Assembly (NCBI GenBank): GCA_015487785.1 | Contig: WFPC01000054.1 | Coordinates: 1 to 64,000 of the forward strand | From: Gammaproteobacteria bacterium | GTDB taxonomy: Bacteria > Pseudomonadota > Gammaproteobacteria > S012-40 | DNA: 64,000 nt | Reading direction: 5' to 3' | Shown here: positions 1-9,487 of the stretch, piece after piece | Layout of the letters: each line of letters opens with the position of its first letter | Position numbering within the stretch: position 1 is the first letter of the stretch | Notes under the pieces: generated by a model | Told to the model about the DNA's origin: nothing | Database searches by the model: none | The model's input: the letters and a program-made list of their open reading frames with translations, nothing else | Position numbers and translations under genes: made by a program

Positions 1-404
<404 letters not shown>

Positions 405-541
405 AATCTTTTACGATCGGCGAACCGATCAAATATAGCTCAGCATAAACAATCGATTACTGGTAATCTCATGCTTACGCCGAATTTTTGGTAAACCCAA
501 TCATCGACGCGAGCACCCACACAAATTACTTGGTTACTTGC

Positions 542-554
542 TTGTTAAAGAGCA
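542..554 (-). promoter_or_regulatory. boxA antitermination site of the rRNA leader
   Basis: The minus strand reads TGCTCTTTAACAA, the consensus boxA bound by NusB/NusE, about 140 nt upstream of the mature 16S end. Its place downstream of all four promoters and before 16S is the usual one in gammaproteobacterial rRNA leaders. Confidence 0.9.
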
Positions 555-586
555 CTGCCGCTGGTTCTCTTCGGCAGGGAGCGCGT

Positions 587-614
587 ATTCTACGCGACTC
601 CTTTTGTCTGTCAA
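587..614 (-). promoter_or_regulatory. rRNA promoter nearest to 16S
   Basis: On the minus strand a perfect -35 TTGACA (614-609) is followed after 16 bp by the -10 TAGAAT (592-587). GC-rich sequence (ACGCGCTCC) follows, as in discriminators of stringently controlled rRNA promoters. It sits just upstream of boxA. Confidence 0.8.
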
Positions 615-729
615 GACTCTTTTTCGGCTTTTTTCGCTTCCCCAACGGAGGAACGAAAACTCACCAAAACCCTCTATTTCCTTTATTATCAAGCAGTTAT
701 TAGCTGCTCAACGTCTCGACGAGGCGGCT

Positions 730-757
730 ATTATACAGCCAAAAAAGTCCTTGTCAA
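730..757 (-). promoter_or_regulatory. rRNA promoter, second from 16S
   Basis: A perfect -35 TTGACA (757-752) and a perfect -10 TATAAT (735-730) are separated by 16 bp on the minus strand. The sequence after the -10 is AGCCGCC. This is one of the two best matches to consensus in the window. Confidence 0.85.
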
Positions 758-808
758 ACTTTTCCCCGGCCTCAACGGCTTCGCCGCTGCTCCGTGGACA
801 AGGCGCGC

Positions 809-836
809 ATTATAAATCTCGCAGAAAAAAGCGCAA
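809..836 (-). promoter_or_regulatory. rRNA promoter, third from 16S
   Basis: The minus strand has -35 TTGCGC (836-831), a 16-bp spacer beginning with a T6 run, and a perfect -10 TATAAT (814-809). GCGCGCC follows at once, matching the GC-rich discriminator of P1-type rRNA promoters that respond to ppGpp. Confidence 0.75.
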
Positions 837-899
837 GCCCTGATTTCTCCCTCCCGTCGTGCCTCGCCACCAGGGCGCCGCCGAACAGGAAGGCTGCGC

Positions 900-927
900 A
901 TTATAGAGCGCTGCGCGCCAATAGCAA
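900..927 (-). promoter_or_regulatory. rRNA promoter farthest from 16S, just after tyrS
   Basis: The -35 TTGCTA (927-922) and perfect -10 TATAAT (905-900) are 16 bp apart on the minus strand, with GCGC directly after the -10. The -35 box starts only three bases beyond the tyrS stop codon, so this promoter is packed against the preceding gene. Confidence 0.7.
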
Positions 928-930
928 CTG

Positions 931-2145
931 TTATTTTTCTTCTTCCAGGCTCACACGGGCAAAACGACGCTTGCCCACCTGGTAGACATGCGTGCTTTGC
1001 GGCGGTATCACCCGCTTGGGATCGGCTATGCGTTCGCCATCTATTCTGATCGCCCCCTGCCGGATCAGACGCATGGCCTCGGAGGTACTTGCCGTGAGCC
1101 CAGCATCGCGCAGCACATTGGCAATGGGCAAGCCCCCTGCCGGCGCACGCAATCTTCTTTCCGGAATGTCATCGGGCAGCGCGCCTCTTTGAAAACGGGC
1201 GATAAAAGCCTCTCGCGCCCTGCTCGCGACCTGTTGCGTATGGAACCGGGCCACCAACTCTTCTGCCAGCAGAAACTTGATGTCACGCGGATTCGCGCCC
1301 TCACTCACCTGGCGGCGCAATTGCTCGAGTTCACTGTTGGAGCGAAAGCTGAGCAAATCGAAATAACGCCACATGAGTTCGTCGGACAGGGACATGATCT
1401 TGCCGAACATTTCTTCCGGCGGCTCGTTGATTCCTATGTAATTGTTGAGCGACTTGGACATTTTCTGCACACCGTCCAGCCCCTCGAGAATAGGCAGGGT
1501 CATGACCACCTGGGGCCGTTGCCCATAGGCCTCTTGCAATTGGCGCCCCACCAGCAGATTGAATTTCTGATCCGTACCCCCGATTTCCACATCGGCCTTC
1601 ATGGCCACCGAGTCGTACCCCTGAATCAGAGGATAGAGAAATTCATGAATGGCGATGGGCTGGCCCGACTTGTAGCGCTTGCTGAAATCATCACGCTCCA
1701 GCATGCGTGCCACGGTATGTTTGGCCGCCAGCTTGATGAGTTCGGCACTGCTCATGGCGCTCATCCAGCTTGAGTTGAACATGACCAGGGTCTTGGCCGG
1801 GTCGAGGATCTTGAAGATCTGCTCTTCGTAGGTTCGCGCGTTCTCTATGATCTCGTCGCGCGTGAGCGGTGGCCGGGTGGCACTCTTGCCGGTGGGATCC
1901 CCGATCATGCCGGTGAAATCACCGATCAGGAACATCACTTCGTGGCCCAGTTCCTGAAACTGGCGCAGCTTGTTGATCAACACGGTGTGCCCCAGGTGCA
2001 GGTCGGGAGCGGTGGGATCAAAACCAGCTTTCACCCGCAACCGCTCACCTCGCTCCAGGCGCTGCACCAGTTCATCTTCCAACAATATTTCTTCCGTGCC
2101 CCGCTTGAGCAGGGCCAGACTTTCCCTCACCTCGGTCTTCGCCAT
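931..2145 (-). CDS. tyrS: Tyrosine--tRNA ligase
   Basis: Class I aminoacyl-tRNA synthetase that charges tRNA-Tyr in the cytoplasm. The HIGH-type motif is HLGH in the first 50 residues and the KMSKS motif is intact (KMSKSLNNY). The C-terminal 60 residues form an S4-like RNA-binding domain. The predicted protein is 404 aa, the usual size of the short proteobacterial TyrS/TyrZ type. I place the start at ATG 2145, giving MAKTEVRES, because GAGGAAC lies just upstream; the track ORF begins 13 codons earlier without support. The gene points towards the rRNA operon and is divergent from the M23 peptidase gene. Confidence 0.97.
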   Translation of the reverse strand: MAKTEVRESLALLKRGTEEILLEDELVQRLERGERLRVKAGFDPTAPDLHLGHTVLINKLRQFQELGHEVMFLIGDFTGMIGDPTGKSATRPPLTRDEIIENARTYEEQIFKILDPAKTLVMFNSSWMSAMSSAELIKLAAKHTVARMLERDDFSKRYKSGQPIAIHEFLYPLIQGYDSVAMKADVEIGGTDQKFNLLVGRQLQEAYGQRPQVVMTLPILEGLDGVQKMSKSLNNYIGINEPPEEMFGKIMSLSDELMWRYFDLLSFRSNSELEQLRRQVSEGANPRDIKFLLAEELVARFHTQQVASRAREAFIARFQRGALPDDIPERRLRAPAGGLPIANVLRDAGLTASTSEAMRLIRQGAIRIDGERIADPKRVIPPQSTHVYQVGKRRFARVSLEEEK

Positions 2146-2388
2146 CTTGTTCCTCGACTGTCTCGCCCGGCAGCCGGGCTGCAAATGCCGCTATTCTAGC
2201 GATTCACCGAGGCGCTGGCGACCACGACCTGGCCAAACAGATAGTGTGACGCATTTGCCTGTTCCGGCAATGCGGGCTCAACCCCGGCCGGTTTGCCGCC
2301 GATATCAGGTACTGGATATCATGGCGCAAATCCAATAGGCTTTACGGGTCACAGCGCCGAACTAACCAAACCTACTGTATTCAGACTC

Positions 2389-3714
2389 ATGCTGCTGTCG
2401 GGCTCTGCACCAAAAAAATTAGCCATGCCGAGGCGTGCCAGGCGCCTGGGCCTGCCCTTCCTGCTGCTGGTGGCATTCATCCTGCCTTTCGGCATTGCCG
2501 CAGGCAAGGCCGGCACCACCCTGGCCGGGGAAGTGGAGCACAGCATCATCACCCTGCCCCTGCCCAGCAAACCGGCCCGCGACGACAACGATAATAGCGG
2601 CTCCCGTCAGGGCCACTGGTTTCGCCACCAGGTCTCTGCGGGAGACACTCTGGCGATGATCTTCCAGCGAGCGGGGCTCTCCGCCCAGCAACTTTATCGC
2701 CTGCTAAAGCAGGACAAAAAACTGGAACGCCAACTCGCCCGGCTCAATCCCGGCCAACAGATCGCCCTGCAAATCGGCGACGATGGAGAGTTACTGCAAT
2801 TGATCCACCAGCAGGACTTGGTTACAGCTACCCGCGCCAGACGCAGCGGTGAAGGTTATGTGATCGACACCGAAGTCCGCAGTTATGAAAGGCGCATGGC
2901 CTTTGCCAAGGGGGTCATAGAAACGTCCCTATTCGAGGCGGCCCAGCAAGCTGGCCTGTCCGAGGGACTGACCATGGATCTGGCCTATATCTTCGGCTGG
3001 GACATCGATTTTGCGCTGGATATCCGACAAGGCGATCGTTTCACCGTGCTCTACGAGGAACTGTATCTCGACGGCAAGAAAATTCGTGATGGCAACATCA
3101 TCGCCGCCGAGTTCATCAACCAGGGCAAGAGTTATCAGGCCGTACGCTACCAGGATGCGCAAGGACACGCCGACTATTACACTCCCGAGGGTCGCAGCAT
3201 GCGCAAGGCCTTTCTTCGCACCCCGGTGGATTTCACCCGCATCAGCTCACGCTTCGGCCGCCGCCATCATCCCATTCTGAAATCCTGGCGTCGCCACACC
3301 GGTGTGGATTACGCGGCACCCCGCGGCACCCCCGTCAGGGCCGCCGGCGACGGCAAGATCATCTGGCGCGCTCGCAAGGGTGGTTATGGCAAAACCGTGG
3401 TGATCAGACATGGCAACCGTTACAGCACGCTCTACGCCCACCTCAACAGTTACAACCGCAAGGCGCGGCTGGGCAGCCATGTCAAGCAGGGGCAAATCAT
3501 CGGCTATGTGGGCAGCACCGGGCGTGCCACCGGACCTCATCTGCATTACGAGTTCCGAGTCAATGGCATACACAAGAATCCGTTGACCGTGAAACTGCCC
3601 AAGGCCAAATCCATCGACAAACGTCACAAGCAGGATTTTCAGCGCCAGACCCGGCCCTTGTTGGTACAACTGAATCTGATCAGCAAGACCAGTTACGCCG
3701 CGCTGGAACTGTAA
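2389..3714 (+). CDS. Murein DD-endopeptidase, M23 family, MepM-like
   Basis: Predicted periplasmic, membrane-anchored hydrolase of peptidoglycan cross-links. A single N-terminal membrane segment (LGLPFLLLVAFILPF) is followed by a LysM/OapA-like domain (HQVSAGDTLAMIFQ), a linker domain, and a C-terminal LytM domain with the zinc motifs HTGVD and HLHYEF. The order and length match E. coli MepM. The start is uncertain: ATG 2389 leaves a short cytoplasmic tail as in MepM, while 2293 and 2425 are also in frame and none has a clear Shine-Dalgarno site. The gene is followed after 15 bp by anmK, so cross-link cleavage and muropeptide recycling are probably co-expressed. Confidence 0.92.
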   Translation: MLLSGSAPKKLAMPRRARRLGLPFLLLVAFILPFGIAAGKAGTTLAGEVEHSIITLPLPSKPARDDNDNSGSRQGHWFRHQVSAGDTLAMIFQRAGLSAQQLYRLLKQDKKLERQLARLNPGQQIALQIGDDGELLQLIHQQDLVTATRARRSGEGYVIDTEVRSYERRMAFAKGVIETSLFEAAQQAGLSEGLTMDLAYIFGWDIDFALDIRQGDRFTVLYEELYLDGKKIRDGNIIAAEFINQGKSYQAVRYQDAQGHADYYTPEGRSMRKAFLRTPVDFTRISSRFGRRHHPILKSWRRHTGVDYAAPRGTPVRAAGDGKIIWRARKGGYGKTVVIRHGNRYSTLYAHLNSYNRKARLGSHVKQGQIIGYVGSTGRATGPHLHYEFRVNGIHKNPLTVKLPKAKSIDKRHKQDFQRQTRPLLVQLNLISKTSYAALEL

Positions 3715-3729
3715 CGCCGGACACCGGGC

Positions 3730-4872
3730 ATGGATTCCGAGACCCTTGCGGCCCGCCCCTACATTGGTCTGATGACCGGCACCAGCCTGGACGCCATAGA
3801 CGCTGTGCTGGTGGACTTTTCCCGCCACCCGCCACGCATTCTCGCCAGCGTTGCGCCCCCCTTTCCCGCGGCCACCCGGCGACGCATCGCCATGCTGTGC
3901 CAAGACGGCGCAAACGAGCTGGAACGCCTGGGCCGGCTCGATCGTGAACTGGCCTTGCTGTTCGCCGATGCCGTCGCCCAACTGCTGCGACAGGCCGGCA
4001 TGAGGGCCACGGAAATCGCCGCCATCGGCTGCCATGGTCAGACCGTGCGTCACCGTCCCCAGGGCGATTTCCCTTTCACTGTGCAGATCGGCGACCCGGC
4101 AACCCTGGCCCTGGAGAGCGGTATCACCACCGTGGCCCATTTTCGCCAGGCCGACATCGCCGCCGGGGGCCAGGGCGCGCCCCTGGTGCCCGCCTTCCAT
4201 CAGGCCATGTTGCGCCAGGCCGAGGAACATCGCGTGGTGCTCAATATCGGCGGTATCGCCAATATCAGCATCCTGCCCGCCGGGGATCTTGCGCCGAGCG
4301 GCGGTTTCGACACCGGGCCCGGCAATCTGCTGCTCGACGCCTGGGTCGCCCGCCATCGCAGCCAGGTCTTCGATGCAAATGGCCAATGGGCGCGCAGCGG
4401 CAGGGTGCATGCCGACTTGCTACAGGCCATGCTGCACGATCCTTTTTTCCGGGAAGCGCCACCCAAGAGCACGGGCCGCGAATATTTCAACCTCGCCTGG
4501 CTGGAGCACCACCTGGAAACCTTTGCGGGAGTCGAGGCCGCCGATGTGCAAGCCACGCTCACCGAACTGAGCGCTCAGAGCATGGCCCAGGCCATTCGCC
4601 AATACGCTCCGGAGTGCGAGCGAGTGCTGGTCTGTGGGGGTGGGGTACACAATGCCTTCCTATTGCAACGCCTACGCTACCACCTGCCGGACTTGCGCGT
4701 GGAAAGCACCGCCGCGCAAGGCATCGACCCCGACCTCATGGAGGCCATGGCCTTCGCCTGGCTGGCCCGACAACGTCTGCTGGGCTTGCCGGGCAATCTG
4801 CCCGCGGTGACCGGCGCCCGCCGCGCGGTGGTTCTCGGCGGGATCTATCAGCCTCTCTCCGACAGGGGCTGA
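3730..4872 (+). CDS. anmK: Anhydro-N-acetylmuramic acid kinase
   Basis: Phosphorylates and opens 1,6-anhydro-MurNAc to MurNAc-6-phosphate in cell-wall recycling. The N-terminal signature GLMTGTSLDAIDAV and the ATPase-fold segments IGCHGQTVRH and GGGVHNAFLL are typical of the family, and 380 aa is close to the usual length. It forms a likely operon with the M23 endopeptidase. Its last 25 bp overlap the 3' end of the convergent citrate synthase gene, so the two transcripts must overlap. Confidence 0.96.
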   Translation: MDSETLAARPYIGLMTGTSLDAIDAVLVDFSRHPPRILASVAPPFPAATRRRIAMLCQDGANELERLGRLDRELALLFADAVAQLLRQAGMRATEIAAIGCHGQTVRHRPQGDFPFTVQIGDPATLALESGITTVAHFRQADIAAGGQGAPLVPAFHQAMLRQAEEHRVVLNIGGIANISILPAGDLAPSGGFDTGPGNLLLDAWVARHRSQVFDANGQWARSGRVHADLLQAMLHDPFFREAPPKSTGREYFNLAWLEHHLETFAGVEAADVQATLTELSAQSMAQAIRQYAPECERVLVCGGGVHNAFLLQRLRYHLPDLRVESTAAQGIDPDLMEAMAFAWLARQRLLGLPGNLPAVTGARRAVVLGGIYQPLSDRG

Positions 4873-6008
4873 TAGTCGCGCACGGGCTCTCCGATATAGA
4901 CCTGGGTGGGCCGGAAAATCCGGTTGTCGGCCAGTTGCTCGCGCCAGTGCGCCAACCAGCCGGCGGCGCGGGAAACGGCGAACAGGGAAGTGAACTGATC
5001 GGTTGGGATGCCCATCTCGGCGTAGAGAATGCCGGAATAGTAGTCCACATTGGGATAGACCCCCTTGGCCGCCAGGCGTTCCTCGGCGGCCTCCTCCAGC
5101 GCCAGGGCGATCTCGAAGCGCCGGCTGATGTTGCCACCGCGCTGGCGCACGAACTGTTCCATCAGTCCTTGCAAAATGGTCGCGCGCGGGTCCTTGACCT
5201 TGTATTCACGATGCCCCATGCCCCAGATCTTTTCCTTGCGCGCCAGCTTCCGGTCCAGCCACTGGCGCACCTGCTCGGGCGAGTGGATCTCGTCGAGCAT
5301 CTTCACCACCTTTTCGTTCGCCCCCCCATGCAGCGGGCCCGACAGGGTACCGATGGCGGCGGCGATCACGCCGGTGGGCGAAGCCAGGGTGGAGCCCGCC
5401 ACCAGGGCGGCAAAGGTGGAGGCATTGATGGTATGCTCGGCATGCAGGATCAGGCAGGCGTCCATGATGCGCGCCATCATGGGATCCGGTTCCTCGCCCA
5501 GCATCATGTAGAGAAAATTCTCGGCAAAGGTGAGGTCGGCGCGTGGCTCCACCGGATCATAACCTCGCCGGATGTGCTCCCACATGGCCACGATGACCGG
5601 CATCCGCGCCAGGATCTTCACCGTCATGTTGTGGATGTAGTCCAGGTCCTCGCACACCTGGGGATCGGTCAGGCACTCGTTGCCGGGATAGAACATGCCC
5701 AGGCTGGCCACGGCGGTCTGCAACATTTCCATCGGATGCCCGGTGGCGGGCAGAGCCTTCATCAGGGTGCGAATATTGAATTTCACCCGCCGGTTGCGTC
5801 GTAACTGGCTGTCGAACAACTCCAACTCGTCTCGGGTGGGCAGGCGGCCATCGAGCAATAGCAACGCGGTTTCCTCGAAGGTACTGTGTTCCACCAACTG
5901 CTCGATGGGATACCCCCGGTAATACAGGTGGCCGTGTTCACCATCGATGTCCGAAATATTCGACCGGGTGGCGGGAACCCCCTCCAGGCCCGGCAAGTAC
6001 TCACCCAT
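4848..6008 (-). CDS. Citrate synthase family protein (short type)
   Basis: Condenses acetyl-CoA (or a related acyl-CoA) with oxaloacetate. Active-site regions are visible: HAEHTINAST with the oxaloacetate histidine, GPLHGGANE, GMGHREYKVKDPRA, and the catalytic aspartate in NVDYYSG. At about 386 aa it is shorter than E. coli GltA and resembles the short citrate/2-methylcitrate synthases, so propionyl-CoA use cannot be excluded. ATG 6008 is preferred because GAGGGAAAGAGG lies just upstream; the track start is a GTG at 6023. The gene sits between anmK and erpA, which I recall as adjacent in Pseudomonas. Its 3' end overlaps anmK by 25 bp. Confidence 0.93.
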   Translation of the reverse strand: MGEYLPGLEGVPATRSNISDIDGEHGHLYYRGYPIEQLVEHSTFEETALLLLDGRLPTRDELELFDSQLRRNRRVKFNIRTLMKALPATGHPMEMLQTAVASLGMFYPGNECLTDPQVCEDLDYIHNMTVKILARMPVIVAMWEHIRRGYDPVEPRADLTFAENFLYMMLGEEPDPMMARIMDACLILHAEHTINASTFAALVAGSTLASPTGVIAAAIGTLSGPLHGGANEKVVKMLDEIHSPEQVRQWLDRKLARKEKIWGMGHREYKVKDPRATILQGLMEQFVRQRGGNISRRFEIALALEEAAEERLAAKGVYPNVDYYSGILYAEMGIPTDQFTSLFAVSRAAGWLAHWREQLADNRIFRPTQVYIGEPVRDYQPLSERG

Positions 6009-6064
6009 GCCTCTTTCCCTCACAGGTTCAAACGGATGAAATCAAACAACCCGGGCGAGGCAGC

Positions 6065-6092
6065 AAAAAAGGAGGTTTTCACCTCCTTTTTT
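6065..6092. terminator. Symmetric intrinsic terminator downstream of erpA
   Basis: A perfect hairpin AAAAAAGGAGGT/ACCTCCTTTTTT with a 4-nt loop and an A/T tract on both sides can terminate in either direction. It lies after erpA and before the citrate synthase start, so it most likely ends the erpA transcript on the minus strand. Confidence 0.85.
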
Positions 6093-6128
6093 GCAAGCCT
6101 GCCTACACGGCCGCAGCCGTCGGCTCGC

Positions 6129-6482
6129 TCAGACCGAAAACGACGAGCCGCAACCGCAGGTGGTGGTGGCGTTGGGATTGCGAATCACGAACTGCGCGCC
6201 CTCCAGGCCCTCAGTGTAGTCGATCTCGGCGCCCACCAGGTATTGAAAGCTCATGGGATCGATCAACAGGGTCACGCCGTTCTTCTCCACCCGGGTGTCG
6301 CCCTCGGTTTCGGCCTCGTCGAAGGTGAAGCCGTATTGAAAACCGGAGCACCCACCCCCGGTCACGAACACCCGCAACATCAGATTGGGATTGCCCTCCT
6401 CTTCGATCAGGGCCTTGACCTTGTTTGCCGCCGCCTCGGAAAACTCCAGCGGGCTGGACATGTCTTCTGCTGCTTCCGTCAT
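6129..6482 (-). CDS. erpA: Iron-sulfur cluster insertion protein ErpA
   Basis: A-type carrier that delivers Fe-S clusters to apoproteins, including isoprenoid-synthesis enzymes in E. coli. The three cluster cysteines are present as GGCSGF in the middle and CGCGSSF at the C-terminus. The N-terminal [11 protein letters not shown] matches the HesB/IscA fold and 117 aa is the normal length. ATG 6482 follows GAGAGGTAGC. A strong hairpin terminator lies 37 bp beyond the stop. The genomic place, with anmK on one side and argC further along, matches ErpA rather than IscA. Confidence 0.95.
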   Translation of the reverse strand: MTEAAEDMSSPLEFSEAAANKVKALIEEEGNPNLMLRVFVTGGGCSGFQYGFTFDEAETEGDTRVEKNGVTLLIDPMSFQYLVGAEIDYTEGLEGAQFVIRNPNATTTCGCGSSFSV

Positions 6483-6544
6483 CGTGTGCTACCTCTCGAA
6501 ATAACCTTGCTGTCTATCCTATTATAGTCGAGTTATTCAGTCAA

Positions 6545-6961
6545 CTATTCGGCTTTCGCCTCGTCGCCATCCCGTCCCTCCAGATGGGGCAGGGCGGCTT
6601 TCTCCTTGCCGTCACTGTGGATCAGTTTACCATTGACCGCAGCGCCCATCGACATTTCCAGCAAGTGATAATAGACATTGCCCACCACCCGCGCCTCGCC
6701 GGCCAGCTCCACCCGGCGCTCGGCGTAGACATCGCCGATGACCTTGCCATTGAGCACGATGTTCGGCACCCGCACCTCGCCCTCGATCTCGCCCTGTTCG
6801 CTCACCGTCAACAGGGCTCCCTCGTCCTCGGCAAGGATATTGCCCTTGACGTGTCCGTCCACGTGCAAGCCACCGGTAAACACGATGTCGCCACGGATCT
6901 CCGTGTGCTGCCCGATCAGGGATTCGATTCTTGCCACTTGACGCTTTTTACCAAAAAACAT
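6545..6961 (-). CDS. Bactofilin (polymer-forming cytoskeletal protein)
   Basis: Small self-polymerising beta-helix protein (DUF583 family). The core shows the repeating short beta-strand pattern (GDIVFTGGLHVDGHVKGNI, then GEVRVPNIVLNGKVIGDVY) with hydrophobic residues every other position. The 138-aa length with short disordered tails is typical. Bactofilins position enzymes of cell-wall growth and polar structures. It lies 62 bp upstream of erpA on the same strand, so co-transcription is possible. ATG 6961 follows an AAGGTG ribosome site. Confidence 0.92.
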   Translation of the reverse strand: MFFGKKRQVARIESLIGQHTEIRGDIVFTGGLHVDGHVKGNILAEDEGALLTVSEQGEIEGEVRVPNIVLNGKVIGDVYAERRVELAGEARVVGNVYYHLLEMSMGAAVNGKLIHSDGKEKAALPHLEGRDGDEAKAE

Positions 6962-7244
6962 GCTTCACCTTCTTTCGTGTATTTCAGCTCGGGTTCCTCG
7001 TCTGCCGACGGCAGCGGGCTATGGGCCAGGCCCCGCCTGACGCATACTATATCGTGCCCAGGCTCGCTTCATTGAGACCATGGCACAGAGCATGGCTTGT
7101 GGCCAGGTCGATAGCTTAATATATTAACTCCACCGGCAAATCCTCTTTTTTGTTGCGATTTCGCCGACTCAACTATTTGGCCGCCCTGCCGATTGGGATG
7201 TCATCGGTAACGTATGAACACGAGAGGCCAAGCAGGGAACGACC

Positions 7245-7853
7245 ATGCTCGACACACATCCAGCACCCATCGGCCGCCGGCTGGCAGCGGCCCTGTTGCT
7301 GCTCCTGTTGCCCCCGCTGACATGGGCCGAAACCCTGTACGTGGCCGACAACCTGCGTGTGGGCGTACGTGCCACCCCTTCCAGCAAGGCTCCATCGCTG
7401 GCTGTCATCGCCACCGGCACCGAGGTGAACGTCCTCAAACGCAAAAAACAGTTCATCAAGGTGCGCATCCCCAACGGCGTGGAGGGCTGGGTGAAAAGCG
7501 CCTATTTCAGCAAGGACAAACCCGCCCGCCGGCAACTGGATGAACTCCGGCAACAATTCCGCCAACTGCGCAACGAGTTACAGACACTGCAGCAAACCCG
7601 CCAGGAGGAACAGGCGCGTCTGCTCCAACTGCAGCAACGCCTGGCCACTGCGGAACAGGAAAATCGCCTGCTCAGACGACAGGACTCATCCAGCCCGCCT
7701 CCCGGCGAACCAACACCCGCTCAGTCCAGCAATTACAAGCCAGTGGTCATCGCTGTGCTGGTGGGCCTGGGCATCCTCGGCGTGGGCTTTCTGCTAGGCG
7801 TCTGGTCGCACCGTCGCGCGGTCACCCGGCGACTGGGCGGCATCAGCCTCTAG
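7245..7853 (+). CDS. SH3-domain and membrane-anchor protein (TIGR04211-like)
   Basis: Predicted exported protein of 202 aa. A signal peptide ends at TWAETLYV. A bacterial SH3-like domain follows (NLRVGVRATPSS to GVEGWVKSAYF), then a coiled coil from about residue 90 to 145 rich in Q, L and R, and a C-terminal membrane segment (VVIAVLVGLGILGVGFLLGV) with a basic tail. This architecture fits the SH3/anchor family of gammaproteobacteria whose function is unknown; peptidoglycan association is plausible. Its last 60 bp overlap the 3' end of the convergent M14 peptidase gene. Confidence 0.85.
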   Translation: MLDTHPAPIGRRLAAALLLLLLPPLTWAETLYVADNLRVGVRATPSSKAPSLAVIATGTEVNVLKRKKQFIKVRIPNGVEGWVKSAYFSKDKPARRQLDELRQQFRQLRNELQTLQQTRQEEQARLLQLQQRLATAEQENRLLRRQDSSSPPPGEPTPAQSSNYKPVVIAVLVGLGILGVGFLLGVWSHRRAVTRRLGGISL

Positions 7854-8711
7854 GCGGGGACGCGCCGGTTCCCGGGTATTGCGCTTGAGCCACTGTACCA
7901 GGTCCAGCCAAATGCGCCGGATTTCGTGTTTCTTCGGCATGATACCGGCATAGGGCAGCTCGATGGTCACCACCGGAATGCCTTTCTGAACACCGGCATA
8001 ATTGCCCAACGAACCGGGATAGGTACCCAGCAGGTTCAGGTGCAGATGCCCCAGCCGCCGGGGCGCCGTCTTGGGGCCGTCGAAGTCCAGAATCCCGTAG
8101 GGCGCATGTACCGACACGATGACATCCGGCTGGAATGTTTCGATGAGCTCCACCAGCCAGCGGGTTTCCGGCTCACTCAGCGCCGCGGGACCGGGATAAC
8201 GGCGAGGATTGCGGCGGGTTCTCACCTCCCAGTAATAACGGCTCTTGCGCTGCCAGTCGGGGGTGGGGAAGTTGCGATTGAGATCCACCCCGTTGTGGTT
8301 CATGCGACGGGACTTGCGTCGCAGCAGGCCATCGGGGTTGAGCAAGGGCACCACCTGCCAGTGAAACAGCCCGCTGTGGTGGCGATCGAGCGTATTCATC
8401 CACTTGAACACGATGCTCACCGAGGAATATTCGTCACCATGGATACCGCCCAGTAACAACACCCGGCCCAGGGGCTTGCGCCCGGGCAGGGGGGGATATT
8501 CCTTCACCAGGATGGGCAACCCCCGCACCGAGTGGGTAGCGACCCGCAGTCCCCGCCCGCGACACTCCCGCAGGCTCACACTGGCCAGCTTGCGCGCGAT
8601 CTTGCCGCAAACGCTCTCCACCTCGGGGGTATCCGCCCTGGTCTCGGGCAAGTCGGCCCAGGCCGGCAACGCCAGCAGCAGCCCCAGGGGCCAGACCAGC
8701 CAGCGCTTCAC
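7794..8711 (-). CDS. M14-family zinc carboxypeptidase, MpaA-like, secreted
   Basis: A signal peptide (ending LPAWA) is followed by a carboxypeptidase fold. Zinc ligands are visible as HGDE and the histidine of SVHAPYG, and the catalytic glutamate is in TIELPYAG. The sequence NHNGVDLNRNFP is typical of MpaA-like murein-peptide amidases. E. coli MpaA is cytoplasmic, whereas this protein appears exported, so it may trim peptidoglycan peptides in the periplasm. The start is a GTG overlapping the TGA of the upstream gene by 4 bp, indicating translational coupling. The 3' end overlaps the SH3 gene by 60 bp. Confidence 0.87.
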   Translation of the reverse strand: MKRWLVWPLGLLLALPAWADLPETRADTPEVESVCGKIARKLASVSLRECRGRGLRVATHSVRGLPILVKEYPPLPGRKPLGRVLLLGGIHGDEYSSVSIVFKWMNTLDRHHSGLFHWQVVPLLNPDGLLRRKSRRMNHNGVDLNRNFPTPDWQRKSRYYWEVRTRRNPRRYPGPAALSEPETRWLVELIETFQPDVIVSVHAPYGILDFDGPKTAPRRLGHLHLNLLGTYPGSLGNYAGVQKGIPVVTIELPYAGIMPKKHEIRRIWLDLVQWLKRNTREPARPRLEADAAQSPGDRATVRPDA

Positions 8712-9487
8712 ACGCGCTCCTCGGGCACGGACGCATCCTCACTACTGGGCCAGGGATAGCTGCGCCGAATCTGTTTGCGCTTGCGCGGCTGGATGGTCAC
8801 CGTGACCTGGCGTGGCTGAAAGCCCTTGGGCAAGACGATATCCCCCTCGAATTTTTGGAAATAACGAAAGCGAAAGCGCAACGCTGTCTTCTTGTCGGCC
8901 GCAATATGCTTCAACTTCAGCACCCGGGGCTTGCCCGACTGCAGGCCCTCGACGCTGAAAAACGCCGTACCCCGCACCGAACGCTGGTTTTTCAACACTT
9001 GGGTCAACACCAGACGATAATGATACATACGCTCCTGTCCAGGCGCCTTTTCCAGCTCGAAGCGCTCCACCCGCAAACCGGTGGAGTTCTCCCGCGGCGA
9101 GACGATACCTCGATAGAAGTTGACTTCTTCGCGCAGCTCGGCGATTTCCCGCTGCAAGGCCTGGAATTCCTCGCCCACTCGCTCATAGGCGCGCCGGTCC
9201 ACCTCGCTGGAACGCTCCAGCACGGCTATCCGATCCCGCAACACGGTATTCTGGCGCTCGAACTCGGCCAGGGCATCGCGCAGGCCTTGTTCGGTCTGAC
9301 GGGCTTTTTCGCGCTCGTGGCCCGCATACCATTGACCGGCGAAGAACAGCCCGGCCCCCAGGCCCAGCAACAACAGGAAACCCAACACTCGTTGCCATAC
9401 GCCAGAGCCTGAGGAGCGGTGCACAATGGTGAGATTGCCGGCTTTCTTCACGATCCGGGCCGTCTCAGGGCAACAGGGCCAAACCAT
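8708..9487 (-). CDS. Membrane-anchored coiled-coil protein (DUF6776-like)
   Basis: One N-terminal membrane segment ([20 protein letters not shown]) is followed by a coiled coil of about 75 residues ([10 protein letters not shown] to REEVNFYRG) and a C-terminal periplasmic beta-rich domain ending in a basic stretch. The family occurs next to argC in other gammaproteobacteria and has no known function. The track start (ATG 9487) overlaps argC by 23 bp; a GTG at 9451 is an alternative that still keeps the membrane segment. The gene overlaps the M14 peptidase gene by 4 bp, so the two are coupled. Confidence 0.75.
   Translation of the reverse strand: MVWPCCPETARIVKKAGNLTIVHRSSGSGVWQRVLGFLLLLGLGAGLFFAGQWYAGHEREKARQTEQGLRDALAEFERQNTVLRDRIAVLERSSEVDRRAYERVGEEFQALQREIAELREEVNFYRGIVSPRENSTGLRVERFELEKAPGQERMYHYRLVLTQVLKNQRSVRGTAFFSVEGLQSGKPRVLKLKHIAADKKTALRFRFRYFQKFEGDIVLPKGFQPRQVTVTIQPRKRKQIRRSYPWPSSEDASVPEERV

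Larger units (their letters stand above)
405..930 (-). other. rRNA leader and promoter region without coding genes
   Basis: This 526-bp stretch lies between the 5' end of 16S rRNA and the stop codon of tyrS. On the minus strand it carries four promoter-like -35/-10 pairs, several A/T tracts and a boxA antitermination site, listed separately. I see no terminator between tyrS and the first promoter, so some read-through from tyrS into the rRNA operon is possible. The short ORFs in the track here lack ribosome-binding sites and protein-like composition, and I rejected them. Confidence 0.85.

Noticed and set aside
3247-4410. 387-aa minus-strand ORF
   Set aside because: It is antisense to the M23 peptidase and anmK genes, both with clear family motifs.
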